Source of the DNA: WS-9 sp036274595
Lineage (GTDB): Bacteria; Eisenbacteria; RBG-16-71-46; SZUA-252
Length of the DNA stretch: 64,000 nt
NCBI GenBank assembly: GCA_036274595.1
Contig: DASUFL010000053.1
Coordinates: forward strand, 12,538-76,537
Direction: 5' to 3'
Both the position numbers and the translations under genes were made by a program. Of this stretch, positions 44,318 to 53,173 are shown piece after piece; the stretch's first letter is position 1; the number at the start of each line of letters is the position of its first letter. Below the pieces are notes generated by a model. The model saw only the letters and a program-made list of their open reading frames with translations, ran no database searches and was not told the origin of the DNA.

Positions 44318-45855
44318 GGCGCGCGACCTTCGCCGCCCTCGCGCTCGGTGCGACCCTCGCGTGGACTTGCGGCGCGGCTGCCGCGGATCCCGCGCCCGGA
44401 GGCGCGCTGGCCGAGTCGACCGGCACTCGAGCCGCCGCGGCCGCCCCAGGGCAGTCTGCCGTGGACCAGTGTCTCGCCTGCCACCGCGAACAGGACTCGC
44501 CCGAGGCGCTCGCGTACGCGAATGACATCCACGCAGCCCGCGGTGTTTCGTGCGCGGACTGCCACGGCGGCGATTCGCGGAGCGATGACCAGGACATCGC
44601 GATGAGCCGGGCCCGGGGGTACATCGGCGTGCCGACCAAGGAGCAAATCCCGCGCGTATGCGGGCGGTGCCACGGACCGGGCCACGATGCCTTCAAGACG
44701 CGTTTCAAGCTCGACGATGTTCTCACCGCCTATGGCGGCAGCACGCATGCCCATGCGCTCGAGAGCAACTCCAAGGGGCCTCAGTGCGTCTCCTGTCACG
44801 GCGTCCACTCCATCGCCCGGGTCGCCGATGCCCGCTCTCCGGTCCATCCATCGCACGTGATCGACACCTGCGCGAAATGCCACAGCGACGCTGCGTACAT
44901 GCGGGACTTCGACCCCGCGCTCCCGGTCGACCAGCGCGACAAGTATCGGACGAGCATTCATGGCAAGCGGCACGCCGCCGGGGATCTCAAAGTGGCCACG
45001 TGCGTGAGCTGTCACTCGAACCATCGGGTCCTCCAGGTGAAGGACCCGCGATCACCGGTCTACCCGACGCACGTGCCTGAGACCTGCGCCCACTGCCATG
45101 CGGATGCACGGACCATGGCCGGGTACGGCATCCCGACAACGCAGTACGCCGAATTCCGGGAGAGCGTTCACGGAAAGGCGCTCCTCAAGAGATCCGACCT
45201 CAACGCGCCCGCCTGCAACTCCTGCCACGGCAACCACGGCGCCGCGCCCCCCGGGGCCAGCTCGGTGATCGCGGTCTGTGGCCAATGTCACCAGTCCAAT
45301 GAGGAGCTCTACGATCAGAGCGTCCACCGGGGAGTGTTTGCGTCGAAGAAGCTCCCCGGCTGCGTGGTCTGCCACAGCAATCATGCGGTCGCACCGGCAA
45401 CGGACAAGCTCGTCTCCTTCGACGCTCCTTCCCCATGCGCGAGATGCCACCGGAACGACGGAACCGATCGTACAGCTCCGGAGATCGTACGGATGCGAGG
45501 GCTGCTCGACAGTCTGACGGTCGGTCAGGCCTCGGCGCTGGCCGCTTTGAGCCACGCCGAGAACCTGGGCATGGACGTCACCGACGCCAGGTACTCGCTC
45601 AAGGACGTCAACCAGTCGGTCGTACAGTCGCGCGTCGCGATCCACAGCTTCCGGGTCGCCCGGCTCGAGGAGGCCGCGCGTCCCGGAATCACCATCGTCG
45701 CCCAGGCCCGCCGAGCGGGAGAGGAGGCAGTCCACGAGTACAAGTTCCGGCGTGAGGGGCTTGCGGTCTCGACGCTCATCGTCACATTTCTCGCCGTGCT
45801 CTTGTGGCTCAAGATCCGTGAGATCGAAAGGAGACAGAAACGTGAGAACTCCTAG
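44314..45855 (+). CDS. Undecahaem c-type cytochrome with C-terminal membrane anchor
   Basis: 513 residues. A signal peptide (about 1-24) is followed by eleven CXXCH motifs between residue 53 and about 390: CLACH, CADCH, CGRCH, CVSCH, CAKCH, CVSCH, CAHCH, CNSCH, CGQCH, CVVCH, CARCH. A helical segment and one transmembrane helix (about 480-500) end the chain. Coupling to cytochrome b suggests it replaces cytochrome c1 as the electron acceptor from the Rieske centre. Related multihaem proteins occur in anaerobic or metal-respiring bacteria; its final acceptor is unknown. Confidence 0.9.
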   Translation: MRRATFAALALGATLAWTCGAAAADPAPGGALAESTGTRAAAAAPGQSAVDQCLACHREQDSPEALAYANDIHAARGVSCADCHGGDSRSDDQDIAMSRARGYIGVPTKEQIPRVCGRCHGPGHDAFKTRFKLDDVLTAYGGSTHAHALESNSKGPQCVSCHGVHSIARVADARSPVHPSHVIDTCAKCHSDAAYMRDFDPALPVDQRDKYRTSIHGKRHAAGDLKVATCVSCHSNHRVLQVKDPRSPVYPTHVPETCAHCHADARTMAGYGIPTTQYAEFRESVHGKALLKRSDLNAPACNSCHGNHGAAPPGASSVIAVCGQCHQSNEELYDQSVHRGVFASKKLPGCVVCHSNHAVAPATDKLVSFDAPSPCARCHRNDGTDRTAPEIVRMRGLLDSLTVGQASALAALSHAENLGMDVTDARYSLKDVNQSVVQSRVAIHSFRVARLEEAARPGITIVAQARRAGEEAVHEYKFRREGLAVSTLIVTFLAVLLWLKIREIERRQKRENS

Positions 45856-46447
45856 ATTCCTGATTTGGGCAGGAATGCTCGTGATCGGCTCGTACGGCAT
45901 CGCGAGTGCGGAGGAGGCGGCCAAGCCCGCGCCCATCTTCGTGGGCGTCAAGAAGTGTAAGACCTGCCACAACTCGGAGAAGGGCGGGGCCCAGTACACG
46001 AAGTGGACCGAGAGCAAGCACTCGAAAGCCTTCGAGGTGCTGGCGAGCGAGAAGGCGCTCGCGATCGCCAAGGAGAAGGGCATCGCCGATCCGCAGAAAG
46101 CGGACGAGTGTCTCCAGTGCCACGTCACCGGGCACGGCGAGCCGGCAGAGCACTTCGGCGCGGGATACCTCGCCACGGACGGCGTGGGCTGCGAGTCCTG
46201 CCACGGCGCAGGGAGCAACTACATCAAGATGAAGACCATGCAGGGCCTGCGCGACGGCACGATCAAGCCCGAAGACGTGGGATTCAGGATGCCGAACAAG
46301 GAGACCTGCGCCCACTGCCACAACGAGAAGGCGACCGGCGGCCAGTTTGTCGATTGGCCAGCCGATAGCGCGAAGATCTCGCACGGGATCCCGGCGGGAT
46401 ACAAGCGCGGCGCCGCGACGGAGGGAGCGGGGAAGACGGCCGAATGA
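45842..46447 (+). CDS. Tetrahaem cytochrome c (c554-like)
   Basis: 201 residues from GTG, overlapping the previous gene by 14 nt. A signal peptide (1-23) is followed by four CXXCH motifs: CKTCH (39-43), CLQCH, CESCH and CAHCH. The spacing and the YTKWTESKHSKAF and GVGCESCHG blocks match the cytochrome c554/c-prime family. It is a likely periplasmic electron carrier for the quinol-oxidising complex encoded upstream. Confidence 0.87.
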   Translation: MRTPRFLIWAGMLVIGSYGIASAEEAAKPAPIFVGVKKCKTCHNSEKGGAQYTKWTESKHSKAFEVLASEKALAIAKEKGIADPQKADECLQCHVTGHGEPAEHFGAGYLATDGVGCESCHGAGSNYIKMKTMQGLRDGTIKPEDVGFRMPNKETCAHCHNEKATGGQFVDWPADSAKISHGIPAGYKRGAATEGAGKTAE

Positions 46448-46784
46448 TTTGAACGCGGCGGCTCGGCTCACGGACGCACGCCGGGCCCGAGCACGGGGTC
46501 GAACGGGGCGCCCCACGCGGTTCACTCCCCCGGCCGGGCGCCCCCACCCTTGTGCCGCGCAGACGGGCACTCGCGAGACTTGATGTGAATCACGAAGGTC
46601 CAAGACGCCCCGGGTGAGTGGGTCCCGGGGCGTCTGCTTATCAACTCCCAGCATCCTCCCGCCCAGCCTCTTCCGGTACGTCTCTTGCCCTTCCACTTCC
46701 GGTACTCCAAACACCCATAGCACCCATTGGCACCGGAAGGCCGCCCGCCGCGCTAACGCGCGTCGTGGCAACGCAGGAGGGACC
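46448..46784. other. Gap between the cytochrome genes and the outer-membrane barrel gene
   Basis: 337 bases with no credible gene. It contains a GC-rich stretch, the hairpin at 46603-46635, and a leader of the next gene ending in a good GGAGGG site. No clear promoter was found. Confidence 0.5.
46603..46635 (+). terminator. Perfect 12-bp hairpin, probable terminator of the cytochrome operon
   Basis: AGACGCCCCGGG, 9-nt loop, CCCGGGGCGTCT, followed by GCTTATC. A very stable stem but a poor T tract. Confidence 0.45.
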
Positions 46785-47360
46785 ATGAAGAAGATCTGCG
46801 CATTTGCACTGTCGTTCGTAGTCTGCATGGCGGTCTCGCAAAATGCATGGGCCAAGTCGAACATCGGGCTCACGAAGCTTGGCGTGGACGCGGGGATCGT
46901 GGACGTGGATGGGGGCGGGAGCACGCTGGGTCTGGGCGTGACGGCGGACATGGGGACCTTCTCCAAGGACGTCCGCTTCTCGCTCCACGGGGGCTACTGG
47001 AGCGACACCGAGGAGTCGTTCGGCGCCGAGGCGGGAATTCGCGACATCTCGTTCGGCGCGCGCGCCCGGTACATGTTCCACATGGACTCGCCGAAGTTCC
47101 AGCCGTACGCCGGTGGCGGGCTCGGGCTCCACTTCTTCCGTGCGTCGGTGACGATTCCGGACATCGATATGGGCGGCGGCTTCATCATCCCGGGTGAGGA
47201 GTTCAGCGACACGACCACCAAGGTGGGTCTCGACCTGAGCGGCGGCTTCTTCGTGCCGATGAGCGCGAAGACGGACTTCACGACCGATATCACCTACACG
47301 CTGAGCGACATCGATCAGTTCGCGCTGAAGGCGGGCGTTATGTTCAAGGTCGGTAACTAA
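46785..47360 (+). CDS. Outer-membrane beta-barrel protein (OmpA/OprF-like porin fold)
   Basis: 191 residues from ATG 46785 (GGAGGG upstream). A signal peptide (MKKICAFALSFVVCMAV, cut near NAWA) is followed by alternating polar/hydrophobic strands such as FSLHGGYWS, YAGGGLGLHFF and FTTDITYTLSD, ending in the barrel-type tail VMFKVGN. About eight strands are expected. Role unknown; a small structural or sensing barrel is likely. Confidence 0.8.
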   Translation: MKKICAFALSFVVCMAVSQNAWAKSNIGLTKLGVDAGIVDVDGGGSTLGLGVTADMGTFSKDVRFSLHGGYWSDTEESFGAEAGIRDISFGARARYMFHMDSPKFQPYAGGGLGLHFFRASVTIPDIDMGGGFIIPGEEFSDTTTKVGLDLSGGFFVPMSAKTDFTTDITYTLSDIDQFALKAGVMFKVGN

Positions 47361-47377
47361 ACCCAAAGCAGGCACAC

Positions 47378-47415
47378 GGCCCGGCCGGGGCGACCTGGCC
47401 GGGCCTTCTTCATTT
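47378..47415 (+). terminator. Terminator between converging genes
   Basis: GGCCCGGCC, 10-nt loop, GGCCGGGCC, then TTCTTCATTTC. It overlaps the stop codon of the leftward flavin oxidoreductase gene. Confidence 0.6.
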
Positions 47416-48366
47416 CATCCCGGAGAGCCGCTTCAGTCCCTTCTCGTAGTCCTCGACGAACCGCCGCACGACCTCGGCGGCGGGCAGGATCTCCCTCACG
47501 ATGCCGCTCGACTGGCCGGCCTCCAGCTCGCCGGTCTCGAGGTCACCTTCCAGGATGCCGCGTCGTGACGCGGAGCGACCATAGACTCCCTCCAGGTCCT
47601 CGCGGTTCACGCATCGCGACTCAGCCTCGCGCACCCGGTCCACGAACGGATTGATGATGGCCCGGACGGGGGCGATCTTCTTCGCAAAGAGCGCGGTGTC
47701 CTTGTCCGCGGCGCGGACGACCGCTTCCTTGTAGTTCTGGTGGGCCGAGGATTCGGGCGTGGCCGCGAATCGCGTGCCGATCGACACGCCTTCCGCGCCC
47801 AGCGCCATCGCGGCCAGGAAGCCGCGCCCGTCGGCGAGCCCGCCCGCGGCGACCACGGGAATCGTCAGCGCGTCCGCGAGCTGGGGGATCAGGGCGATGG
47901 TCGTGATCTCGTCGACGCCATTGTGACCGCCCGCTTCCGTGCCCTCACCGATCACGATATCGGCGCCGGAATCCTGTGCCTTCTTCCCGTGCTTCACGCT
48001 CGGCACCACGTGGATCCACGTCGCGCCGCTGGCCTTGATCCTCGGCCCCAGCAGCGCGGGATTGCCGGCGCTCGAGATCACGATGTCGATTCCTTCCTCC
48101 AGCGTGATCTCCAGCAGCGCCGGCGCATCCTTCCGGAGCAGGGGAATGTTGACAGCCACGCGCTTCTTCGTCTTCGCGCGCGCTTTCCGGATCTGCTCGC
48201 GCAAGAAATCGGGCTTCATGCTCGCGGAGCCGATCGTTCCCAGGATGTCCGCTTCGGCGCAGGCGACCGCGAGCTTGTAGCTCGAGGCCCAGATCATGCC
48301 CGCCTGCAGAATCGGATAGCGGATGCCGAGGCGCTCGGAGACTCGCGTGCGGATGTGATCGATCAA
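47410..48366 (-). CDS. NAD(P)H-dependent flavin oxidoreductase (nitronate monooxygenase family)
   Basis: 318 residues from a TTG start at 48366, the only start codon fitting between aroC and the conserved RYPILQAGMIWAS. FMN-barrel motifs include GTIGSASM, VNIPLL, IVISSAGNPALLG, GEGTEAGGHNG and AGGLADGRG. The family includes nitronate monooxygenases and the enoyl-ACP reductase FabK; which applies is open. Third gene of the leftward operon, 25 nt after aroC. Confidence 0.82.
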   Translation of the reverse strand: MIDHIRTRVSERLGIRYPILQAGMIWASSYKLAVACAEADILGTIGSASMKPDFLREQIRKARAKTKKRVAVNIPLLRKDAPALLEITLEEGIDIVISSAGNPALLGPRIKASGATWIHVVPSVKHGKKAQDSGADIVIGEGTEAGGHNGVDEITTIALIPQLADALTIPVVAAGGLADGRGFLAAMALGAEGVSIGTRFAATPESSAHQNYKEAVVRAADKDTALFAKKIAPVRAIINPFVDRVREAESRCVNREDLEGVYGRSASRRGILEGDLETGELEAGQSSGIVREILPAAEVVRRFVEDYEKGLKRLSGMK

Positions 48367-48391
48367 GCGGCGGTCCTGTCCGACGCGACCC

Positions 48392-49465
48392 TCACGTCGC
48401 CTTCGGCTTCCACGGCTCGATCGCGCCCTGGCGCAAGAGCGCGTCGGCGAGCGTGAGGCAGACCATCGCCTCGGCCACGGGGACGACGCGAGGGCAGAGG
48501 CAGGGATCGTGGCGGCCATGCACCTCGAGGTCGCGCTCGTGGCCCTCGACGTCCACCGTCTTCTGCTTCACCGCGATCGACGATGGCGGCTTTACGGCGA
48601 TGCGCACCACGATCGGCTCTCCGGTGGAGATGCCGCCAAGAATCCCGCCGGTGCGATTCGAGGCGAATCCGCCCCCCGCGACCATGGGGTCGTTCATCTG
48701 GGAGCCGCGCAAGCGCGCGGAGGCGAAGCCCTCGCCGACCTCGAATCCCTTCACGGCGCCGATCGACATCAATCCCCAAGCGAGCGAGGCGTCGAGCTTG
48801 TCCATGACGGGATCGCCGAGCCCGACGGGAACGCCAGTGGCCCACACTTCGACCACGCCTCCCAAAGAGTCGCCCGCCTCACGCGCGGCGAGGATCGCCT
48901 TCTCCATCTCGGCAGCCGCTCCCGCGTCCGGGCACCGCACGGAGTTCTGCTCGGCGATCTCCGCGTTACGCTCCCGAGCCACGATGTCCGCCACCTGCAC
49001 CGTGAATGCCTGCACGCGGCAGCTTTCGCGTTCCAAAACGCGCCGCGCCACCGCGCCGGCAGCCACGCGCCCCACCGTCTCGCGTCCGGACGAACGGCCG
49101 CTCCCTCGGTAGTCGCGAATGCCGTACTTCTTCCAGTAGGTATAGTCCGCATGGCCGGGACGAAACACGTCCTTCAAGGCCGCGTAGTCCTGGGGCCGGG
49201 CGTCCTCGCTGCGCACCACCATCGCGATCGGCGCCCCGGTGGTCATCCCCTCGAATACGCCGGAAAGGATCTCCACCTGGTCCGCCTCTCGACGCTGCGT
49301 CGTCACGGCGCTCTGACCCGGGCGTCGACGGTCGAGATCGCGCTGGACCGTCGCGGCATCGATCGCCACGCCCGGAGGGCAGCCATCGAGGATGACGCCC
49401 ACGGCGGGGCCGTGGCTCTCGCCGAACGTCGTGATCCGGAGAAGGGTTCCGAACGTGTTGCCCAC
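48392..49465 (-). CDS. aroC: Chorismate synthase
   Basis: 357 residues from GTG. Signatures are FGESHGPAVGVILDGCPPG, the phosphate/flavin-binding YRGSGRSSGRETVGRVAAGA and the C-terminal KTVDVEGHERDLEVHGRHDPC. It converts EPSP to chorismate using reduced FMN. Starts 3 nt after the preceding gene's stop, so probably coupled; a flavin oxidoreductase gene follows. Confidence 0.96.
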   Translation of the reverse strand: MGNTFGTLLRITTFGESHGPAVGVILDGCPPGVAIDAATVQRDLDRRRPGQSAVTTQRREADQVEILSGVFEGMTTGAPIAMVVRSEDARPQDYAALKDVFRPGHADYTYWKKYGIRDYRGSGRSSGRETVGRVAAGAVARRVLERESCRVQAFTVQVADIVARERNAEIAEQNSVRCPDAGAAAEMEKAILAAREAGDSLGGVVEVWATGVPVGLGDPVMDKLDASLAWGLMSIGAVKGFEVGEGFASARLRGSQMNDPMVAGGGFASNRTGGILGGISTGEPIVVRIAVKPPSSIAVKQKTVDVEGHERDLEVHGRHDPCLCPRVVPVAEAMVCLTLADALLRQGAIEPWKPKAT

Positions 49466-49468
49466 GGG

Positions 49469-49948
49469 CTAGCCCTTCGTCCCTTTCTTCGACTTCTTGA
49501 CCTTCGGCTCCTTCACCTTCGCTCCCTTCAGCTTCGACCCATCGGCGATCGCCCTGTCCACGCCGACGTACGACCTCTCCCGCCACGCCTGCTGGCGGTT
49601 CGCCATCTGCTCGAGGTTCCAGAGCCACGTGGGCCGGAGATGCTTCCGCCCCTCCGGCACGACCTCCTTCACGCGAAGCCAGACGAACAGGCCCTCGCCC
49701 TGCGTGTCGAAGAAGAGATCCTCGTCGAGGAAGCCCCGGTTCACCATCGCGGCGACCATCTCCCAGTACGACGTGACCATGCGGAACCAGCGGTCGCCGT
49801 CCTCGCCGGACAGGTAGTGGATCTCGTCCCAGGTGGCCGCCTTGAACTCGTGCATCACGAAGTGGCGGGCTCGGCGCATCTCGGGCTCGCGCCGCATCTC
49901 GAAGAGCCGCAGCATCAGCTCGGCCTGCTCGACGCTGGATTTCGACAT
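49469..49948 (-). CDS. DUF4760-like hypothetical protein with Lys-rich tail
   Basis: 159 residues from ATG 49948 with GGAGG upstream on the minus strand. A helical, Trp/Met-rich core (RHFVMHEFKAATW, MVTSYWEMVAAMVNRGFLDEDLF) resembles DUF4760 proteins. The last about 30 residues are strongly basic (VKEPKVKKSKKGTKG). No transmembrane segment. Function unknown. First gene of the leftward operon with aroC. Confidence 0.65.
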   Translation of the reverse strand: MSKSSVEQAELMLRLFEMRREPEMRRARHFVMHEFKAATWDEIHYLSGEDGDRWFRMVTSYWEMVAAMVNRGFLDEDLFFDTQGEGLFVWLRVKEVVPEGRKHLRPTWLWNLEQMANRQQAWRERSYVGVDRAIADGSKLKGAKVKEPKVKKSKKGTKG

Positions 49949-49990
49949 CGATGAACCTCCGGGAAGGTGGATGGGCGTCAGCGCGTGCCC

Positions 49991-50019
49991 ATTCTCGCTT
50001 TGGCCTTCATCGTTGTCAA
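49991..50019 (-). promoter_or_regulatory. Promoter of the leftward DUF4760-aroC operon
   Basis: Minus strand TTGACA (50019-50014), 17-nt spacer, GAGAAT (49996-49991). Its -35 box overlaps the -35 of the divergent rnhA promoter. Confidence 0.55.
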
Positions 50020-50041
50020 ACAGGCTGGCCCCGCGTAGTCT
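50013..50041 (+). promoter_or_regulatory. Promoter of rnhA, overlapping the divergent -35
   Basis: TTGTCA (50013-50018), 17-nt spacer, TAGTCT (50036-50041), and ATG 7 nt later at 50049. There is no Shine-Dalgarno, so a leaderless mRNA is likely. Confidence 0.55.
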
Positions 50042-50048
50042 GCGAGTG

Positions 50049-50468
50049 ATGAAGTACATCGTGCATACGGACGGCGCGGCCCGCGGGAACCCAGGCCCCT
50101 CGGCCATCGGCGTGGTCATCCAGGACGAGACCGGCCGCACCATCTGGGAGATGAGCCGTACGCTCGGCATCCACACGAACAACGAGGCCGAGTACCTCGC
50201 CCTCATCGCGGCCCTCCAGTACCTCAAAGAGTGCCGCGCCGCCGAGGCGGACCTCTATCTGGACAGCGAGCTGGTGGTGAAGCAGGTCCTCGGCCAGTAC
50301 AAGGTCAAGGAGCCTCGCCTCCGGTCGCTCCACGGCCGGGCCACGATGCTCCTCAATGCGGTGGCCAAGTACTCGCTCCGGCACGTGCCGCGCGCGAAGA
50401 ACGCCCGCGCGGACGAGCTGGCGAACGAGGCTCTCGACGCCGAGGGCCGCGCGACACCGGGCGTCTGA
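50049..50468 (+). CDS. rnhA: Ribonuclease HI-family protein
   Basis: 139 residues. Catalytic acidic residues are Asp8 (HTDGAARGNPG), Glu48 (TNNEAEYLALI), Asp72 (LYLDSELVVKQ) and the late Asp in NARADELANEA. The short form without a basic protrusion resembles archaeal/YpdQ-type RNase HI. It cleaves RNA in RNA-DNA hybrids. Its stop overlaps the next ATG. Confidence 0.9.
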   Translation: MKYIVHTDGAARGNPGPSAIGVVIQDETGRTIWEMSRTLGIHTNNEAEYLALIAALQYLKECRAAEADLYLDSELVVKQVLGQYKVKEPRLRSLHGRATMLLNAVAKYSLRHVPRAKNARADELANEALDAEGRATPGV

Positions 50469-51337
50469 TGGCCGCCTCAAGAGCCAACGCACTCCCTGCG
50501 CTTGCTGCCGCCGTCGCGAGCCTCGCGCTCGCAACGGGCTGCTCCAGCCGCGTCGATCGCGCGCGCACCGCGATCCAGGGTCAAATCGACAAGAACCTGA
50601 AAGCGCGGGCCGAGCGCGACTCCGCCACCTTCTGGTCCATCTTCACGCCCGACTATCGCTACCGCGCGTACGACGGCCAGGTGGTCTCGCGCGAGGAGGC
50701 GGCGCGCGGATTCATGCAGAGCCTGAACGACGAGGTGGATGTTCGCCCCGACACCAAGATCACGATCGACAGCCTTTCGGTCCGCGGCGACACCGCGATC
50801 GTCTACACGCGCCAGCACTACGCGCGTTCGGAGCGCGCCGCGGACTCGTCCGTTCAGGAGCTGGTCACGAACGTCACGCACCGCGAGCGCTGGGTGCACA
50901 CGGCGCAGGGATGGAGGGTCCAGTACCTCGAGGAGATCGACGAGGGTCCGTTCCTGCTCGACGGGCAGCCGGTGCGGGTGGATTCGCGGGGCCGCCGCTT
51001 CCTGCGCGCGTACTGGGATCGTGGCATCGGCGGCTTGGAGAAGGCCTACTGGACGTCGCGCACCGCGAATCCAGAGCAGATTCCGTTCGAGGAGGGCACC
51101 CTCAACGATCTCGGGTACCGGCTCCTCACGATGGGCCAGGTTGATGACGCGATCGCAGTGCTCCGGCTCAATACCGATGCCTATCCGAAGTCACCGAATG
51201 CGTTCAACAGCCTGGGCGAGGCGTACCGGCTCAAGGGAGACAAGACCCTCGCGGTCCGCGCCTATCGCCATTCACTCGAGCTGAACCCCGAGAATCCCAC
51301 CGCCATCCAAGCCCTCGAAGAACTGGGACATCTCTAG
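50468..51337 (+). CDS. Lipoprotein with SnoaL-like and TPR parts
   Basis: 289 residues. Lipobox LATGC with Cys25. Residues about 35-155 resemble a SnoaL/DUF4440-type cone fold (AERDSATFWSIFTPDYRYRAYDG, then HRERWVHTAQGWRVQYLEEI). Residues about 215-285 form TPR-like repeats (LGYRLLTMGQVDDAIAVLRLN; NSLGEAYRLKGDKTLAVRAY). Role unknown, probably periplasmic and membrane-anchored. Coupled to rnhA through TGATG. Confidence 0.75.
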   Translation: MAASRANALPALAAAVASLALATGCSSRVDRARTAIQGQIDKNLKARAERDSATFWSIFTPDYRYRAYDGQVVSREEAARGFMQSLNDEVDVRPDTKITIDSLSVRGDTAIVYTRQHYARSERAADSSVQELVTNVTHRERWVHTAQGWRVQYLEEIDEGPFLLDGQPVRVDSRGRRFLRAYWDRGIGGLEKAYWTSRTANPEQIPFEEGTLNDLGYRLLTMGQVDDAIAVLRLNTDAYPKSPNAFNSLGEAYRLKGDKTLAVRAYRHSLELNPENPTAIQALEELGHL

Positions 51338-51362
51338 ATCCAACCGCCGGGGGGCGATCCAC

Positions 51363-52199
51363 GTGACCGATCTCAATCCGCAGCGCGAGCAGATGGCCGA
51401 CGAGTCCATGGTGCGCAACCTGGAAGCCCAGGCGAACGCCATCTGGCCCCAGGAAGCCCCGCTGTACCAACGCTACGGGCTCTCACCCGGCATCGACATC
51501 CTGGACGCCGGGTGCGGCACGGGCGAGGGAGCCTCGCGCCTCGCGGAGCTCTACCCGAAGTCCAAGGTGCTCGGCGTCGATGTCCTCGACCATCACCTCG
51601 AGCTGGCGCGAAACCGCTACGCCCCGCTCGCGTCGCGCGTGCGGTTCGAGAACCGGAGCATCTACGAGCTCGGGCTGCCCGACGCCTCGTTCGATCTCAC
51701 GGTTTGCCGCCACGTGCTCCACTCGATCCCGTATGTGGAGGCAGTCGTCGCGGAGCTCGCGCGCGTGACGCGACCCGGTGGATGGCTCCATCTCATTCCG
51801 GAAGACTATGGAATGCTTCACTTCGAGAAGGGTGGCCAGGTGGACCCGGATGAGTTCTGGTGGGAGGTTCCGAAACTGTTCGGCGAGAAGACCAAGACCG
51901 ATCTCTACATCGGACGCAACATCTACACGATCCTCGTCGCACTGGGCCTCGAGAGCATCGCGATCGACTACATCATCGTGGACACGCTCCGGGTTCCGCG
52001 CGAGACGTTCGCGGCGATCATCACCGCCTGGCGCGACGGCTACGCCGCGCTCTCGGCCGAGTTCTCGCGATACTCGGTGAAGGAGACGACCGCCTACTTC
52101 AATCAGATGATCGAGACGATCCTCGATCCGAAGCAGTACGCGGTCTGGATGGTGCCGGTCGTCGGAGCGCGCGTCCCCAAAGGCGCCGGGTGGGCTTGA
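51363..52199 (+). CDS. Class I SAM-dependent methyltransferase
   Basis: 278 residues from GTG with a GGGGGGCGA region upstream. The SAM-binding motif I is ILDAGCGTGEGA (about 50-61), followed by VLGVDVLDHHLELA, then the motif IV/post-IV stretch FDLTVCRHVLHSIP and RPGGWLHLIPEDYG. The substrate cannot be told; it is of the ubiE/methyltransf_25 type. Confidence 0.8.
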   Translation: MTDLNPQREQMADESMVRNLEAQANAIWPQEAPLYQRYGLSPGIDILDAGCGTGEGASRLAELYPKSKVLGVDVLDHHLELARNRYAPLASRVRFENRSIYELGLPDASFDLTVCRHVLHSIPYVEAVVAELARVTRPGGWLHLIPEDYGMLHFEKGGQVDPDEFWWEVPKLFGEKTKTDLYIGRNIYTILVALGLESIAIDYIIVDTLRVPRETFAAIITAWRDGYAALSAEFSRYSVKETTAYFNQMIETILDPKQYAVWMVPVVGARVPKGAGWA

Positions 52200-52217
52200 T
52201 CCCCTAGGCCCGAAGGG

Positions 52218-53078
52218 TCAACCCAGCGGACTCCATGTCGTTCCGTTCCACCGCGCCACATTGACAGCCGGGACTCCACCCGCGCTCAGGAATTCACCAC
52301 CCGCCACGAGCGTCGTTGCATCCGCGGTGAGTGCCAGGACACTCCCCGTGGAATTGAGCCCGCCAGCGATGCCGCTTCCCAGCGGCGCCCACGTGGTGCC
52401 GTTCCACGCCGCGATGTGGTTGGCCGGCACGCCATCCGCCGTGTCGAAGCCCCCGCCGGCGATCAAGAGCCCTTGGTACACCGTCAGGGCACTGATGAAC
52501 CCGTTCATGGTTCCTCCCACTGACTGCCATGAGGTTCCGTTCCACCGCGCCACGTAGTAGACGTCGTTTCCGGCACTGACACCCGCGACGAGATCTCCCT
52601 CGAACAGCGCCAGAGCGGTAACCGATCTGCGGCTCAGCCCCGAGTCGAACGGAGTCCACTGGCTTCCGTCCCACGAGGCAATGGTCGGGAGCGTGTCGCC
52701 GCTGACCTGCCTGAAAGCCGCAGAGCCCACGATGAGCTTGCCGTCGTAGACGGCCAGCGCGTTGATGCCGCTGCCGATCGGCTCCAGCCTGTTCCAGGTC
52801 GTTCCGTCCCAGGTGAGAAGGCTCGCGTCCTGCCCCCCCTGGAATCGATAGAAGAGGCCCCCGGCCACCAGCAGTCCGTTCCAGGTGGTGAGCTGTTCCG
52901 CGTCGGCGAAGGTGGCTACAAGTCCCAGGTCCTGCCACGATCCGGAAGGTTGGGGCTTGGTGGGTGGGTCGTCATCCGAGCAGCCGGGGAGCGCGGTCTG
53001 AGCTACGAGGAGGAGAGCGAAGAACCACAGGGCAAGCCACCCCTTGCGAACGTTGCGGCGTTGGAGTCGGGCGCTCAT
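52218..53078 (-). CDS. Lipoprotein with repeated W-[ND]-G-[TS]-x-W motifs (beta-propeller-like)
   Basis: 286 residues from ATG 53078. Signal peptide and lipobox ALPGC (Cys33) are followed by acidic and Pro-rich spacers. Five repeats of about 45-50 residues each carry a WDGTTW, WDGSQW, WNGTSW, WNGTTW or WNGTTW element and a LAVYDGKLIVGG-like strand. This looks like a kelch/Big-type propeller that may be short of full closure. Function unknown. No strong promoter was seen upstream. Confidence 0.72.
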   Translation of the reverse strand: MSARLQRRNVRKGWLALWFFALLLVAQTALPGCSDDDPPTKPQPSGSWQDLGLVATFADAEQLTTWNGLLVAGGLFYRFQGGQDASLLTWDGTTWNRLEPIGSGINALAVYDGKLIVGSAAFRQVSGDTLPTIASWDGSQWTPFDSGLSRRSVTALALFEGDLVAGVSAGNDVYYVARWNGTSWQSVGGTMNGFISALTVYQGLLIAGGGFDTADGVPANHIAAWNGTTWAPLGSGIAGGLNSTGSVLALTADATTLVAGGEFLSAGGVPAVNVARWNGTTWSPLG

Positions 53079-53173
53079 GGCGTCACCTCGCGGGAGCTCG
53101 GGCGCATCACGGGGGTGCGATTCACTTCCATGGAGGGTAGCCGGTCCCCTGCATCCGAACCAGGCCCCGCCCC

